This document shows, piece after piece, positions 12,740 to 25,505 of a stretch of 64,000 nt of DNA (the stretch's first letter is position 1; each line of letters begins with the position of its first letter). Origin of the DNA: Numida meleagris. Taxonomy: Eukaryota > Chordata > Aves > Galliformes > Numididae. The notes under the pieces are model-generated. The model was not told the origin of the DNA. It ran no database searches and worked only from the letters and a program-made list of their open reading frames with translations. The position numbers and the translations under genes were made by a program. The stretch spans positions 102,864,138 to 102,928,137 of the forward strand of contig NC_034410.1 in NCBI RefSeq assembly GCF_002078875.1, given 5' to 3'.

Positions 12740-14869
12740 TAGCTAACTTTGTCTATTTCCTAGCATGAGAAATTCAGCATCTGAAGCTGTCATCACCATG
12801 ACTAATGGCGTGGTTCTGAGAGCGAGCCCCAGCTATCTGCCCATCACGGTGATTGGCACTGTTGCCCAACTTGAAGTCTTAATGATAAGCATCTGTTTTC
12901 TAAGGTTTTTGAACAGAACTGGGTGACAGAGCAAAAAATTACTTGAAGGCAAGTGGTGGGCAGAGTGTAAAAGCAGCCCCTCATTTGTCCAGCTTCCCCT
13001 GTCAGTCAGCACAGAGGTGTTCTTGTTTTTTTTTTTATCAGCTGAACAGAGGTACTTTGCACGTGTTCTGGGAAGCAGAAACACAGGAAGCTTCTCAGAC
13101 CTCAGCAATGTGCAATGGAAGCACTCTCTTAAATTGCTTTTGAAGCAACTCACAACTAATTAAGTGCAGGTAGGAGAACACAGATGAGCATCTGCATATG
13201 GGCCTGCCTGTTCTTTAAACCAAGGAGGCATTTAAAATAAAAGGTGTTAGAGAAAATAAGTTACATGATAAATAGATATACATAATAAACTTTAACAGAT
13301 AATTGAATGTTTTTATTGCCTGCTTGCAACGTAGATTACATGCTTTCATTATTGCTGTCACAGCAAGTTGCCTGTTCAGTAGTTCTGTCTCCCCTTCTCA
13401 TTCTCAAAACTTTAGGAGGAAGAGCAGGCATTTTCAAAAAGTTTTTCAGCAGTTTTAGGCCTGACTTCAGAGAGGAGGAGCCAAGGCCTTGGTGAAGGTG
13501 CAAAGGCTAAAACTACTTGTCTTCTTCCCAAGGGTTCAGCCTGTGTCTCATTCAAGCTCAGCTTTGCTTCTGAGAAGAGCAAGTGACCTCTTTGCTCAGC
13601 CACACCAGGAGTTGAAGGAGGGATGATCATGGGACTACCTTCCCCTTTTTCCCAGACTCACCTTCATTTAGGGGAAGGCAAACAGTTCTTTACAGAAATA
13701 GTAAAAGCTCAGTTATGAGATAATGAAGACGAACCCTGACATTGTTCTCCCATGCTTCTTGGTTGCTGGAATGCTTGTGTTCCAGCCTCAGCACTTAGCA
13801 GCAGAGCCATTTATGTCATGGATGCTGCAAGGGGTCTAAAGCTCACTCCAGGCACTTCTTGCTGTCCAGATGGTCTGTTAGTCTAGTGCTTCTTTCTGAT
13901 GCACCGAGCTGTCTAGGGAACTATCCATGGCATTCAAGTATTTTGCCTTCGGAGAAAACAGTATATCCAGTTGTGCGGGGGAAAGCTGTTGTTGCTGGCT
14001 CTTGATTAATACCTTTTTAACAACATCGTATTACACTGGATTTTCTAAGTTATATGGGGACAAAAAGGGCCTTGCACTTTTCTCCCTCTGCCACTTTTTT
14101 CCTTTATTGCCATTTTTGAGTCTTAATACTGAATTCACTTGCCGGCTCTTTCTACCGTCTTTGACTCCAGCTCTCCCCCTGGGAAGACCTAGCTGAAGCA
14201 CACAAACATGCCCTGCAGCCTTGTTCTAGGTTTAATGAGGAAAGTAGCAGGGGCCCGGGAGACTGCTAGATGATTCCTCAAAGCTGTCGTGCTCTCTTGG
14301 ACACTGACACAAGTAGCTTAAGGCTACTGTTTGCATCAAGTTGTTCTAGGCCTGCTCTCTTGTAGGCACCTGTGTCCTGCCATGTGAGTGCACTTTGCTT
14401 GGAAGAAATGCTGTCAGCTGCTCTCCAGGTTCATTTGTTTGCTGTGTTCTCTTTGCTTTTCACTTCATTTGCGATCACTGGGATTAAGAAGGAAAGACAA
14501 AAGCAAATGAGGATGTCCTAAAGGGGTAGACTGCCCAAGTGACTGGACTTGCTCTCAGTAACTTTTCAAACAAGAGCTGCTGAGTTTCTGAGGCCAAGTG
14601 CTGTATGTGTTTACCTCTGCATGTACCACACTTGATGTCTGCACATCATCTGAGATTGTTATCCATGGGCCCACGATTGGAGCCTGCAGCTCTGATAGTA
14701 ACTGAAATCCACAGTGAAGGCTTTCCTCTGATGGGCACAAAATTAGCACAAAGCCTGAAGAGCTTATCACGCTGGACCTTTTGCCATTTCTGGCACTGGT
14801 TTGTTGTCACCAGTCAGTGGTTTGTCCCACCCAGTCTGGTAGGAAGGCTGCCTTGCATATCTGCAAGTC

Positions 14870-14904
14870 GCAAGGCCTGCATTTCACTCGGTGCAGGCCT
14901 TTGC
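14870..14904. repeat. 12-bp inverted repeat with one bulge
   Basis: GCAAGGCCTGCA at 14870-14881 pairs with TGCAGGCCTTTGC at 14892-14904 if one T is bulged out. The loop is ten bases. It is intergenic and nothing ties it to a gene. Confidence 0.7.
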
Positions 14905-16992
14905 AAGCTAGCCAAGCACTCCTTTGGGGCTTTTCCCTTATTTAGAAGGCAGAGGCAAGAAACCCAGATTTTTCCTTCCAAGATAGATCAGTCGTTGTTC
15001 CTAGTGCCTTTTCTACTATAGGCACAAACTGATCACCTCTTTCCTGCTATCTGTAACTATTCTAGCACGTTAGCTGCTAACTTTGCGGCCCTGTCCCTTC
15101 TCAGGATCCTCTGTTTCACAGCTCCCATTACCTCTTGTCCTGTCATGATGTACCATTGTAAGAAGTCTCTTTCCATCTTCCTTATAAGTCTCCTCTAAGC
15201 ATTAAAAGTCTGCAGTAGTCTCCACAGAGCTTTCTTTTCATTCTCACAGGAAGTTTGTGTTTCATGGTGGCCAAGGCTTCTACCACTAGACCCTGCTTTA
15301 TTCAAGGGTTTTCTACAGGTCCTTGCAGCAGTAGGTCTTTCTAACCTTTTACAAGACATTTCCTTGGCAAGTATCTTTCTTCAGAGCCACCTAAAGTTCA
15401 TGCCTATGACCCTACCTGAGGGTACCTGACACTCATCTGTTCTCTTTCTCACACCACAGAGCTGGTCTCTGTGGGTAGCACCAACACTATGAAGTCAGTC
15501 TCCTCTCAGCAGCTTGGTGTAGGTTTTCCTTAAGAACTGCAGTTATCGGAAAACAATTTATTCTCCCTGCCAGGTCATAGTGAATATTATTCTAAAATCA
15601 ATTTGGGGTGAAAACCTATCTTCAAAAGAAATACGCAACTTCCTCTCAGGTCTGAGCTGTAACAGCTCCTGGATGTGAAACTCCAGCAACAAAGATCGAG
15701 AGGAGACAAATTCCTGAAGATGCGTCAGTATATTAAAATCCTTTGATACTTTTGTGCAAAATTGTGCAGAGAATAAAGACTCTCTTGAAGAGCTGATCAG
15801 CTGGAGTACTCAAGAAGGAAGGTAGGAAAAGGAGAACATGGCTGAGGACCGAGCTCTCTTCTCTCTCAACAGCTCTGGCGATACATTCACATCATTTCTG
15901 GCAGAGGCTTTTTTTTTAATGAAAATTACAGAAAACTGCCCTTCTAGAAGAAAAAAGATCCATTAAGGTAGGTGGGTATGTGTATGCAGGCTGTATATTT
16001 AATGAAGCAGACTTATTGGATAATTACTACTTGGGAAGAAATCCTTAAATTGTTACTTCCTGTTCAATGCAGTTTTCGCTCATTGTTTCTCAAAATTTGG
16101 ACAAATCTTCTGTAATCCTATCATTGCACTTTGAAGGAATAGCATAAAAGGTGACCACCAGCTTCAGTCCAGTGCTGTACTCCAGGCACACAGCTGGAGT
16201 GCTGCCAGATGTGGGGGAATGTGTTGTTTTCATGGGAATCAGTGGCCTGACTGATGCTGAGGGAGAAGCTGGGATGAGTAGATATGGCATGATTTGTTCA
16301 GTATCTCAAAGCTGGAGCAGTTCGTCTGTACTAATGTGAAAACAAAACATGGAAGGAGGCTTACAGCCCATCTGCCTAGCATCGAGCTGACACAGTCATC
16401 AGGGTTGCGCTACCTCTTGTCAGGGCTGGGGCTGTAATTTTCTGCACTCTGCCTTTCAGCAGCTGGCTCATTAGCCCTTTGCAACATGGCTGGAAGGTGG
16501 TGCAAACTCAAATGGGCCTCGTCTCGGAGAGCTCTCAGAGCCTTTGCTTCTCACTTGAAAGTTTTGACCTTCTTTATTACAGAGAAAAAAAAAATGAAAG
16601 TGACCCAAGCTTCAGGTACAAAAGGCAAATATTAAAAGTGAAGTGGGTTTTCCCTTTGAAATTCTTCGCTTCTTAGAGACTGCTGGTGAGTGATGCCCTG
16701 GAGCTGGAGAGGATGGCTCCAGAAGGAGATCCCCTTGAGTGTTTAATCAGCCCTTCTCAGTAGTCTGCTGTAGGATGCCGAAACAGAAATCAGTGTTTCT
16801 AGTTTTTTTCCCATGCCATAAAGAAGAACCTGTGGGAAGGTTCTGGCTGTGTCCTTACACAAAACCAGGATATCCAGTAATTAGTGAGAGATACCTCCAG
16901 GGCAAGCTCGAATTTTGCAACACTTCCCAAGGCAGGGAAAATGCCTTGGGCTAGGGCAGTCTTGGGAAGAGAGTGAGTCAGGAAGCCGCTTC

Positions 16993-17033
16993 TTTTTTTT
17001 TTTTTTTTTTTTTTTTACCAAAAAAAAAAAAAA
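16993..17033. repeat. Poly(T)24 next to poly(A)14
   Basis: A run of 24 T (16993-17016) is separated from 14 A (17020-17033) by ACC. The two runs can pair as a hairpin with a minimal loop. This may be two homopolymers from reverse-transcription or slippage events, or a site where assembly lengths are unreliable. Confidence 0.9.
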
Positions 17034-17897
17034 GTCTCTATATGCTTGATCGGGACAAAACTGAAGAAGAGTTTGCCAAGATCCAATTCTTCTAGGCCTC
17101 GCCACACCTGGGTGAGGGTTCTTCACCTCCTGGAGTACATGACTGCTCTTTCAGGCTTTTTCTCTGTAACAGGCTGAAGTTTTTTCAGTTCTGAGTGAAA
17201 GCTGAGTTTCCGATGACAGCCAGGCCTGCCCAGGGCCAGGGACCGTCCTGTCCCTCGGCTCTCCAGAGCTTGTTGATGCATGCTGATGTCTCCAGGTTAC
17301 CTTGAGGGCATTATGCCACATGTACGGGGCTTAGGGACTTGAGGATATGGCACAAACGCTCCTTGGCTTTTTGAGCTAAGAGCCCCAAATGTGGCTGTCT
17401 GGAATCAGGGTGCAGTGACCTGAGGATCCCATGGCCTCACAGGGGCCAGAGTGGGTGTTCCCACCCTCATCTTGCACAGTTTCATAGGCACATCTCTTCC
17501 CAAAACCTTGTCTTCCCCTTTCTCCATGCCTGATTTTCCCCCCCCCCCCTCAAATGATGACCATCCTATCCCAGCTTTCTCTAGGCTGGATGCGTTGGTT
17601 TCCTTCCATAGAAGGGCATGTACACATACAACTCTTCAGCTGTCACACACCTGAGTTGCTGGGTCACAGGTCTCTATGGCAGACCTGTTGTCATCCATGC
17701 AGACAGAAATGGTGAGCACTTGGATAATCCTCCACGTATGTTGAAATGATTCAACAGAACTAAAAGAGGGTTCAGTTACTTCCTCTTCTGGTGATCCTTG
17801 TTAACTGTTAGGCAACGTCGCACTTTCCTTCCTGAGAGCTTACAGATCTGGGATGGGATGTCTGGAGCTCTCAGGAATGCTGGCTGCAATGGTCTGC

Positions 17898-17937
17898 ACC
17901 ATCACTGCAGTGCCCCCACCATCACTGCAGTGCCCCC
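17898..17937 (+). repeat. 20-bp tandem duplication containing a palindrome
   Basis: The unit ACCATCACTGCAGTGCCCCC occurs twice in a row without mismatch. Each unit contains the 10-bp palindrome CACTGCAGTG. Confidence 0.85.
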
Positions 17938-18702
17938 ACCCTCCAGTCCTCCTGAGGTGTCGGGGACACAGACTCCCCTCTCCCAGAGGACAACAGAGAA
18001 GGAGCGGTTTTCCTTTCCTAGACCCCTCATGGGATCAAAAGCAAAAGGGAGGAGGAGGGCTGTCCCACACAGCTGTAGCTATTTTAAGCTATTAAGCTGT
18101 TCTCTCTTGGATGTCTCCTTCAAGATGTGCTTTGCTGTACTGCCAACAAAAACTTGGTATTGTTAGGTTTCTGCAGTATTGCAACAAATGCCGCAAGAAG
18201 GAAGCGCTTCTCAGCAGCCTGACAACCTACATCCCTGCATCTGGGATTTCCCCTCAGGTACTTTTGGTAATTCCCCCTCCCACTATGCCACATTTTGGGA
18301 ATCTCCTTGGCTCACAGTTGAGTCCCAAGCCCTCCAACAAAGCTACGTCTTGCAGCGCCTCCCACACCCATGGGAGGTAATTTGGTGCTGCCTGTCGCAT
18401 GCAAGCCCTAGGTGTCACAGAGGGGCTCCATTTGCTCTCTGCACATCCCTTTCCAAGCAGGCAGGGATGCCTCTCACAGGGAACTGAAAACAGCCTCCAC
18501 TCCCCAGGGAGTGGGGCTCTCCTTGCACCCTGCCTGCGGCAGGCTGCCCATGGGAAGCCAAGTGGCACACTGCAGAGGCTCTGTGTAATTAATGTTGTTT
18601 CTCTGCATGAAGGTAGCACTTATTCCCTGATTGATATCTGCGCTGATAAATATATAGATAAATAATAGTTCCGGCAACAACTGGAGGAAAAAAGATTTGA
18701 GT

Positions 18703-19064
18703 GGAATCACAGAATGGCTTGGGTTGGGAGGGACCTTAAAGCCCACCCAGTCCCACCCCGTGCCATGGGCAGGGCTGCCACCCCCCAGCTCAGCTGCCCA
18801 GGGCCCCATCCAACCTGGCCTTGAGCGCCTCCAGGGATGGGGCACCGCAGCTTCTCTGGGCAGCTGTGCCAGCTCCTCACCACCTCTGAGTAAAGCATTT
18901 CTTCCTCATGTTTAATCTGAACCCACCTTCTTGTAGTTTAAAGGCATTATCCCTTGTCCTATCACTACACTCCCTGACAAAAGCTCCCTCCCCGTCTTTC
19001 CTGGAGGCCTCTTGATGAAGATTCCTTTAAGGTCTCCCCAGAGCAACCCCAAATCCTTCAGTCT
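18703..19064 (-). mobile_element. CR1 LINE fragment, 3' end region
   Basis: On the + strand it begins with GGAATCACAGAATGGCTTGG, the reverse of the CR1 3' tail, so the element lies on the - strand. It continues through the typical CR1 blocks (CAGGGCTGCCACC..., GGGCCCCATCCAACCTGGCC, CCCTTGTCCTATCACTACA). It is 5'-truncated near 19064, where an (AAC)n/A-rich run follows. It shares its wording with the fragment at 47733-48478, suggesting the same or a close subfamily. Confidence 0.92.
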
Positions 19065-19092
19065 TAAACAAACAAACAACAACAACAAAAAA
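19065..19092 (+). repeat. (AAAC)n/(AAC)n simple repeat
   Basis: The repeat directly abuts the truncated 5' end of the neighbouring CR1 copy. CR1 elements do not end in poly(A), so this is either an older microsatellite at the insertion site or filler at the 5' junction. Confidence 0.75.
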
Positions 19093-22000
19093 CACCAGGA
19101 TGTTTTGCTCCCTGACTGAATGCGGGTCTGAAACCCACAGCCACCCTCTGTCCCATGACCCCAGGGAGGCACCTTCGTGATGTCCCACAGGCCCTGGCTG
19201 GAGCTGGGGAAGGGTCTGCGGCCTGGGGGGCACCAGGCTGGGCAGTGCCTGCTGCTTCAGGACAGGGAGGGGAGAGGAGCTGCTGGCAGCCACCCTGCTT
19301 CCTGTGGGCTGCGAACTTGTGCAGGATTTTTGTGTCTCTGTGTGTTGTTCAGTGAGCAGATTTAATGGATGAGTTCTGCTATCGGTTACAACTCCTGGAG
19401 CCCCCCGAACAGTTTCCTGTATACGGGAGTGAAAAAGGGAAAAGTAAAAACGCCTCTGGGGAAAATAAGGGGTTGGGAAACAGCTCGAAATGTGAGCGCA
19501 GGATTGCCAAACCCACACGTTCAAAAAGCATGAATCAGATCTCCAGGAATCACAAGACTGGTGGTCTAAATTTCAACTATGAAATCTGGGCAATTTCTGA
19601 AGGGTATTTCCCTCCTTGTTTTCAGTGCTCTGGGATTAGCTGGCGGCAAGGCTCACAGGAACCCATTCTCCCTGGCACCAGATGCTTGTCCCCACCTCCC
19701 AGTGCCCCCAGCCTGCATGGCCGCCCCGCTCCCCGTCCCTGCTCCTCCTCCTGCCACCCTGCCTGCGGGCGGGCTGAGTGCTGGTAGATGGGTGGTGAGG
19801 AACTGGGGTCTCTATTTTAGACCCATGGAGCTCAATGAGACAGAGCCATCTCTTGGAGTCATTCAAACACTTCCACAGGCTGGGCTGTACCACCAAAGCA
19901 GCACTCCTTGAGGTACGAATAGCTGCTAACGTTTTGGAAGGGCACGAATGACCAGAGATTGTGCTGGGAAGCCAAACTTTTTGGCCAAATGTTCCATCAT
20001 GCCCCAGCCATCCCTTCCCCTCTCCAGAAAACCCACCGTAATCACACGTTTAGTCTGTCCTGCTGTTTTCTGCTCTTGTGAGAGCACGCCATATTTTGTC
20101 TGGGAGAACACATTAACACCGCTTTCCCGAAAGTCACCCTGAAAAAAACTAACCAGCAAAGGAACACTGCGGCAAACTCCTCAGGTGCTAGGCGGAAATC
20201 TCCCCATCTGCTGGAGCCCAAACCCCCAGGTGGCAAGCAGCTCCCACCCACACCTCCAAATATGGCCATGCTGCCAGGAGGCAGCAGCTTCCTCCCTCTG
20301 CTGCCTCATTTGAGGGCCTCCAGATCTATCGCTGATCTAAACTGCTGTTGCCCAACTCAGCCTTGCAGAGTCAGCTTTGCTGCAAGTCCTTTCTTGTCCG
20401 CCCCTCTGAAGTCCCTCAGCCACTGCCAGCTCTGTGGTTGGTCCTCACAGGTTCTCTGGTCACACCTCAACTGCTCAGCTCCAGCTGTCCCCACCGCAGG
20501 ACAGACACGGTGACCTCTTGGGACACAACTCCCTGTGCAGCACCATGTGACCTTCTTCCCAAGTCAACGCATGGCAGTGTTACCTCCCAGTGCTGCACCA
20601 ATGTGTTTTCCTTCAGCCACTCTCACCCTGCGGTGTTGCTCCCCTGTCACTCATGTCCCAGCTCACAGTTACACGAGCAACCCCAGAGGGCTTCATTGGT
20701 GAAAACCGTGGGGAAATCCCCATCTGTGTGGCTCCTCCCGAGCTCCCCAGGCAGGCAAATTACTCGTCACTGAGAGAGCATTCTGCAGCTAGAAGGAATT
20801 GCATGCAAATGGGCAGAGCAGCCACAGAGTTCCAGCTCTCCCAGCCCTGCAGAGACTGTCTGCAGCCGCTGTGCACCTGCTCCACTGAAGGGTGGAGCTG
20901 CCGTGGGTAAAACCTCACTGGGCTTTCTCCATCAAAGCTGAGCAGTGTGCTGTGCTTCGAAGCATTTGTAGAGCCGCCCATGGAAGAGGAATGTGGGTGA
21001 CTTCCAAGCCGGTGGGCAGAGACAACAACCAGTGGGCAGTGAAACCGCTAACACCTCACAGCAGTGGTAGCTGTTGCAATGGCAGCTGATGAGCTGGTTG
21101 GCTTCTAGGGCAGGGATGACTCAAAGCTGGTTGATGTTACCTGTGAGCTGTTGTGCTGGACTCACCAGGGCCTAATGCAGCAATGTCTGCTTCCTGTGCT
21201 GGGTGAAAGGGAGAAGATGCCTCGGTCTCTATTGATGAGTTGAGTTAATCCATTCTTGCCCTAGGCTGGAAGTCATGCCAATAGCACCACACACTCCCTG
21301 CCGCTGCACAACAAACTGGTGTGGGAGTATCGTGGCCTGGAGGACTAAGCATATTAGCCTGTCCTGTAACTGAAAGTCTGCACCAAAGAAGAGGAGAGAA
21401 CAGTGCATGCATACACAGCCAGCGGCACCTCGTAAACATGCCCACTTGCCTCGTTAGAGGCCCTTGATCTGGTAGATGGTCTCATTTGCCAATACGAATA
21501 CACAGCTCTGCTTCCACACTCACTAGCAGGAGACACACCGTGTGTGGAGCACAGAAAAGCATGCACCGTGAGCCCAGAGCATGCAAAGATCCATGGAAAT
21601 GTGCGCAGCCACAGCCCTGTGGGGGGCAGCCCCAGCCACACCCAGAGAAGCTCCAGCTCTCCTCCTCCCAGTCCCTCAATTACCACGCCTACCTGAGGGG
21701 AGAGAGGCCAGCAGAGCCCTTTTCAGTGCTCACTGGGCTCATGCTCTGTATCTCAGCCTGCACTCTTGGTTGGATCGAGGTGATGAAACCTTTGGCTTCA
21801 GTGTAGTGTCCCCAGAGAGGGAATTTTATCTTTCTCTTCATGCTCAATCCATAGCTGGCCATTGTGGCCTTCTGCTGCTTTCTACCACAGAGCAGCCCAT
21901 GTAAGACTTGCTTTTCTGGCAGACCTGCCAGCACCACACATAGCCTCCTGGGCACTGGGCATGGCATTGGCTCCAGGGATGAGGGCTGCCTCTCTCCATG

Positions 22001-24087
22001 GCAAAGCCATCCCCACCTGTCCAGTTCCTGGATACAGATTTCTTCTTGCTGCTGCCTGCACTCTAGCTGGTGAGCTGTTCCCCTCACCCCTTGCACACTT
22101 CTCCCAAATGCTTCTTCCCCTGGAGTTGCCCACCCACAGTGGGCATTTTGGCACTCAGAACATCAGTCTATGAGTGGAGAGTGAATAATTTTACTCATCT
22201 CAAGCTCTCCATCAAGTTCTTCAGTGCGTGCAGGCTCTGGAAGAGCTTTTTATGTGAAGCACTGCCTGTCTGGTTTTGCTACGCGTGCCATCAGCCTCTC
22301 CTCCTTTGAAGGACGGGGATTTCCCACCCTCCACCGCTAACCTCCACAGCACAGGGCCGCTTTGGTCTAGGCCAGATGGCCTTGGAGGAGATGGCTCTGT
22401 TCTTCATTTCTGAATACTGCTGACTCTTCAAAAGATTGGGTTTGCTGCTCGCTCCTTGGCTTTGGAGCTGCAGCCCTTACCCAGCTAAATTCAGCTGGGG
22501 GAATTCCACCTGTAAGACGTGCAAGTAAGGGCAAAGACATCCTCTGCTTTGTCCCTGTCAAGTTTCTGCTCCCCAAGGCCTTGCTTTCTCTGCTGGTAGT
22601 TCCTACATGCAGCAGCAAGTCTGCTCCCCATGTGTTTCGCTGCAGCAGAAATGCCCACACATTTTTTCCATTGTGAACCTGGCTACATCCCTGCCAGCTC
22701 ATGCAACAGGCTATTGTTAAGTAATTGTTTGAGTCATCAGCCGAGCCCACACCCAAGCAGGCTCTTTAGATTTGACACATGGAGGATTCACTACTGTTGG
22801 TGTGGCTCTAGGGAACTGTCTCCTGCCTTGGCCAGGACAGGGACAGCCAGTGCCCGGAGATCTTCCATTCCCATAGCCCTCCCTTGGTCTCAACTTCCAG
22901 CTACCACCAAGCCTTTTCTCAAGAACAGAGGCTTAATGCAATGCAGAAAAGCTGCTGGATTGTCCCATGTGAGACCTTTTTCCTCTTTTCCACTGGTACC
23001 TTGTCTTTGCTTCCCGATGTTGCTATCATCTATCAGAGATCTCTCATGCCATCCCTGTCCCCACTGTCATTACCATGTAGCACTGAGCTAATATCAGAGC
23101 TGCTTCCCCAGCCAGTGTCAGTGCCTCCTACTGAACCCCGTGTGACGTGTGGGATTTGTAGTCCAATTCAAGTTTGGCACAGTTGCTGCTCCCCAACTCC
23201 AGCAATCAGGAGTGGAGAAGTGCATGCCGGGGCCCTGCTTTCTCAGGTGGTCATTCTGGCTGACACCACCCATTTTACCGCCTCTTTACATACACAGACA
23301 AAGTGCTCGGCACATTTTCAGAAGAGGGAAGATTAAAAACCCAACCAAGAAAAAGAAAAGAAACAAAAACAGAAAAAACCCAAAGTGAATTACTAAAGTT
23401 TATAAGGCTAATACTTTATAGGGCTAGTATGCACAGGCCTGAGGCCTTCCAGATAATATAATCTAATACTTGGAGATCCCCTGATGAAAGGCACTATATA
23501 TGCAAAGTGCTTTATAAACATTAATTAGTTAATGTTGAAAATTTTGCCCGGGGCAGAAAAAGAGTAAAAAAATACCAAAAATCCCCCTTCTCTCCCTCCC
23601 TCTAGTCCCTAACTATTCAAAGTTAATGATTCTCTGTGTGCGAACTTAGAGCACATTTTAATTTCTGTTTACTTCTGGGGAGATGGAAGCACTTTTGTAC
23701 ACTTTGTGTTTCTGCAAGCACTGCTAACGTGGTTGCTTCCCATATCTTCTGATTTAAGCTTTGTGGATCAAGACACCTCAGCACCTACAGCACAATCTTG
23801 ACCACAGTGTTTGTAATAAAACTGCCCAAGCTCTGCCATCAGTTTCAGCTCATCCCTTTCATTCTGTAATCACCACCCAACCAGACTCTGTGTGAACGTC
23901 CTTCTGACAGTAGCTTCACATTAGGCCACTTCCCCAAACCTTGGATACTCAAGTGCAGGGCAGCTTCATCGTCATCACACCACTCATGTATGCACACAGG
24001 GCAAGAGGCAAAGCAATAAACTTGTTAGTTTTTGCAAAAGAAGGGAAATGAGGGGATCTGAAGGGGAAAATTGCCTGTTGCGTGCAG
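19093..24087. other. Intergenic DNA, GC-richer, no gene recognised
   Basis: The segment is noticeably richer in G and C than the flanks and holds many overlapping short open frames up to about 165 codons on both strands. None resembles a known family, none has a convincing exon structure, and frames of this kind are expected at higher GC. An A-rich low-complexity run lies at about 23333-23385, and an ancient repeat-like block at 23461-23540. Confidence 0.6.
23461..23540 (+). repeat. Candidate ancient LINE/SINE tail (L3/CR1-L3-like)
   Basis: The phrase GATGAAAGGCACTATATATG followed by an A-rich end resembles the tail of old amniote L3-type LINEs or related SINEs (GATGAAAGGCGCTATATAA, recalled from memory). 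It runs into the perfect 8-bp inverted repeat AACATTAA-TTAG-TTAATGTT at 23517-23536. Assignment to a family needs a repeat library search. Confidence 0.35.
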
Positions 24088-24298
24088 GATGCATTTTTTA
24101 CGATAAAGGTGGTGAGGCACTGGGACAGGTTGCCCAGGGAGGTGGTGGATACCCTGTCCCTGGAGACACACAAAGTCGGGCTGTATGGGGCTCTGAGCAA
24201 CCTGGTGGAGCTGTAGGTGTCCCTGTTCGTTGCAGGGCAATTGGACCAGATGACCTCTACGGGTCCCTTCCAACTCAAACAATTCTATGATTCTATGA
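24088..24298 (+). mobile_element. CR1 LINE 3' fragment
   Basis: Typical plus-orientation CR1 end: GGTGGTGAGGCACTGGGACAG, GGTTGCCCAGGGAGGTGGTGG, then the tail CAATTCTATGATTCTATGA. It shares the wording GGGCTCTGAGCAACCTG and CTGTAGGTGTCCCTGTT with the copy at 31665-32738, so the two belong to one subfamily. Confidence 0.92.
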
Positions 24299-24419
24299 GG
24301 CTGTATTTCAAAGTAGCTCATGTAAAAATGTTCATGTTAAAAGTTGCACTTTTAATGATGTTTCCAGTAAGAAGAATGTTTAATGATCCTTGTTGGAGAA
24401 GCATTTAGCTTCTAGATAA

Positions 24420-24540
24420 CACCTTTGGAAGTGTTCAAAGTTGGTTGGATGGGGCTCTGAGCAACCTGATCTAGTGAAGGTTGCCCCTGCCCATGGCAAT
24501 GGGTTTGGACTAGGTGATATTTAAGGTTCCTTCAGACCCC
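24420..24540 (+). mobile_element. Degraded CR1 3' fragment lacking its terminal tail
   Basis: GGATGGGGCTCTGAGCAACC, followed by GGTTTGGACTAGGTGA and TTCCTTCAGACCCC, matches the CR1 3' region. The ATTCTATG tail is missing or eroded. It sits about 120 bp after another CR1 copy in the same orientation. Confidence 0.8.
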
Positions 24541-25394
24541 ACTGGGAGTTTTAGGCCCACTTGGGTGAACACACTTATGTGAGTTGGCACCAAGGGATGA
24601 GACCCTTCGTGAGGTGTCACCACTTCCCTCAGCCTGAGACGTGGTAACTCAGATGAGCAAACTCCTGATGTGAGGCAGTGCAAATAACCCCTGGCAGTGC
24701 ATCCATTCCTGAGGAGTGGTGAGAGCTGACTTCAAAACACGCGTCCCCGGCACAGAAGCAGGCATTGAGCCAGGGCAGCACCTGCAGCAGAGCTTGGCCC
24801 TGCCCAAACTCGGCTGGGAAATGAGAAAGAAATGCCGTAACAGTGGTGCTGCCCTGCCCCTCACTGTGCCTGGGCTGTGACAGCCACCAAAGCACAGCTG
24901 GTTGAAGTAGACAGGGCAAGGAGGCCAGCTTCAGCCAGCTTGGCCACCATGAGCCCCTGTCACCCTGCTCCTTCCTGTGAGCTGTCACTCTCCCTTGCTC
25001 ACACACTGCTTCTGCTCTTAATTACAATTACAAAGGACTGCTGGCTTTGTAGCGCAAGTATGATGAGGCCCTCACCCGCAGAGACTTGTGGGCAGGAGGT
25101 GAGGTAGTGGCTAGCTGAGCCGGAGGAGGGGAGGTCCTGGGCATGAGGGAGGAGGACATCTGAGGATGGCCTCAGACCTTGGTGGCAGGCTCCTTTCCAC
25201 TGCCACAAATATGGTGGCATACAATGCAGGGACCTGTGGAGCTGCTGGAGGGCTCTGACAGAAACAGGGGAAGCTGAGCTCCTGCACGTCTCCTACCAAT
25301 AACAACCCCTCAAGGGCTAGTGTTCCCAGGGCTTCCCAGTGCTAGGGCCCAGCTTCCCTCCTTTAGAGAAAAGGTGAGATATCAAACGTTAAGG

Positions 25395-25505
25395 CTTTGA
25401 GAAGCATTTGGATAATGCTTTCAGATATTGCTCTTAGGTTGCCCTGTGTGGAGTCAGGGGTTGGACTTGATGATCCTTATGGGTCCCTTCCCATTCGGGA
25501 TATAG
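25395..25505 (+). mobile_element. CR1 3' fragment
   Basis: GGGGTTGGACTTGATGATCC and GGGTCCCTTCCCATTC are CR1 3' landmarks in plus orientation. It abuts an opposite-strand CR1 copy at 25506. Confidence 0.8.

Larger units (their letters stand above)
10998..12757 (+). other. TAF4B: Putative TAF4B 3' UTR
   Basis: The sequence after the TAF4B stop is AT-rich with no further exon signal. Candidate poly(A) hexamers are ATTAAA at 11127-11132 (short UTR) and AATAAA at 12734-12739, the latter followed by a T-rich stretch suitable for a downstream element. A (TA)n block lies at 12501-12536 and overlaps a perfect Pumilio-type motif TGTATATA at 12508-12515. The far end is inferred only from the hexamer. 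Confidence 0.5.
12758..18702. other. Intergenic DNA between TAF4B and first CR1
   Basis: No exon or recognisable repeat family was seen in this stretch. Visible items are a bulged inverted repeat at 14870-14904, a T24/A14 inverted homopolymer pair at 16993-17033, a C-run near 17540-17548 and a 20-bp tandem duplication at 17898-17937. The GC content rises toward the right from about 17 kb. Confidence 0.6.

Noticed and set aside
19365..19787. 140-codon frame and neighbouring long frames at 18-23 kb
   Set aside because: Overlapping frames on both strands in a GC-richer region, with no domains or splice context.
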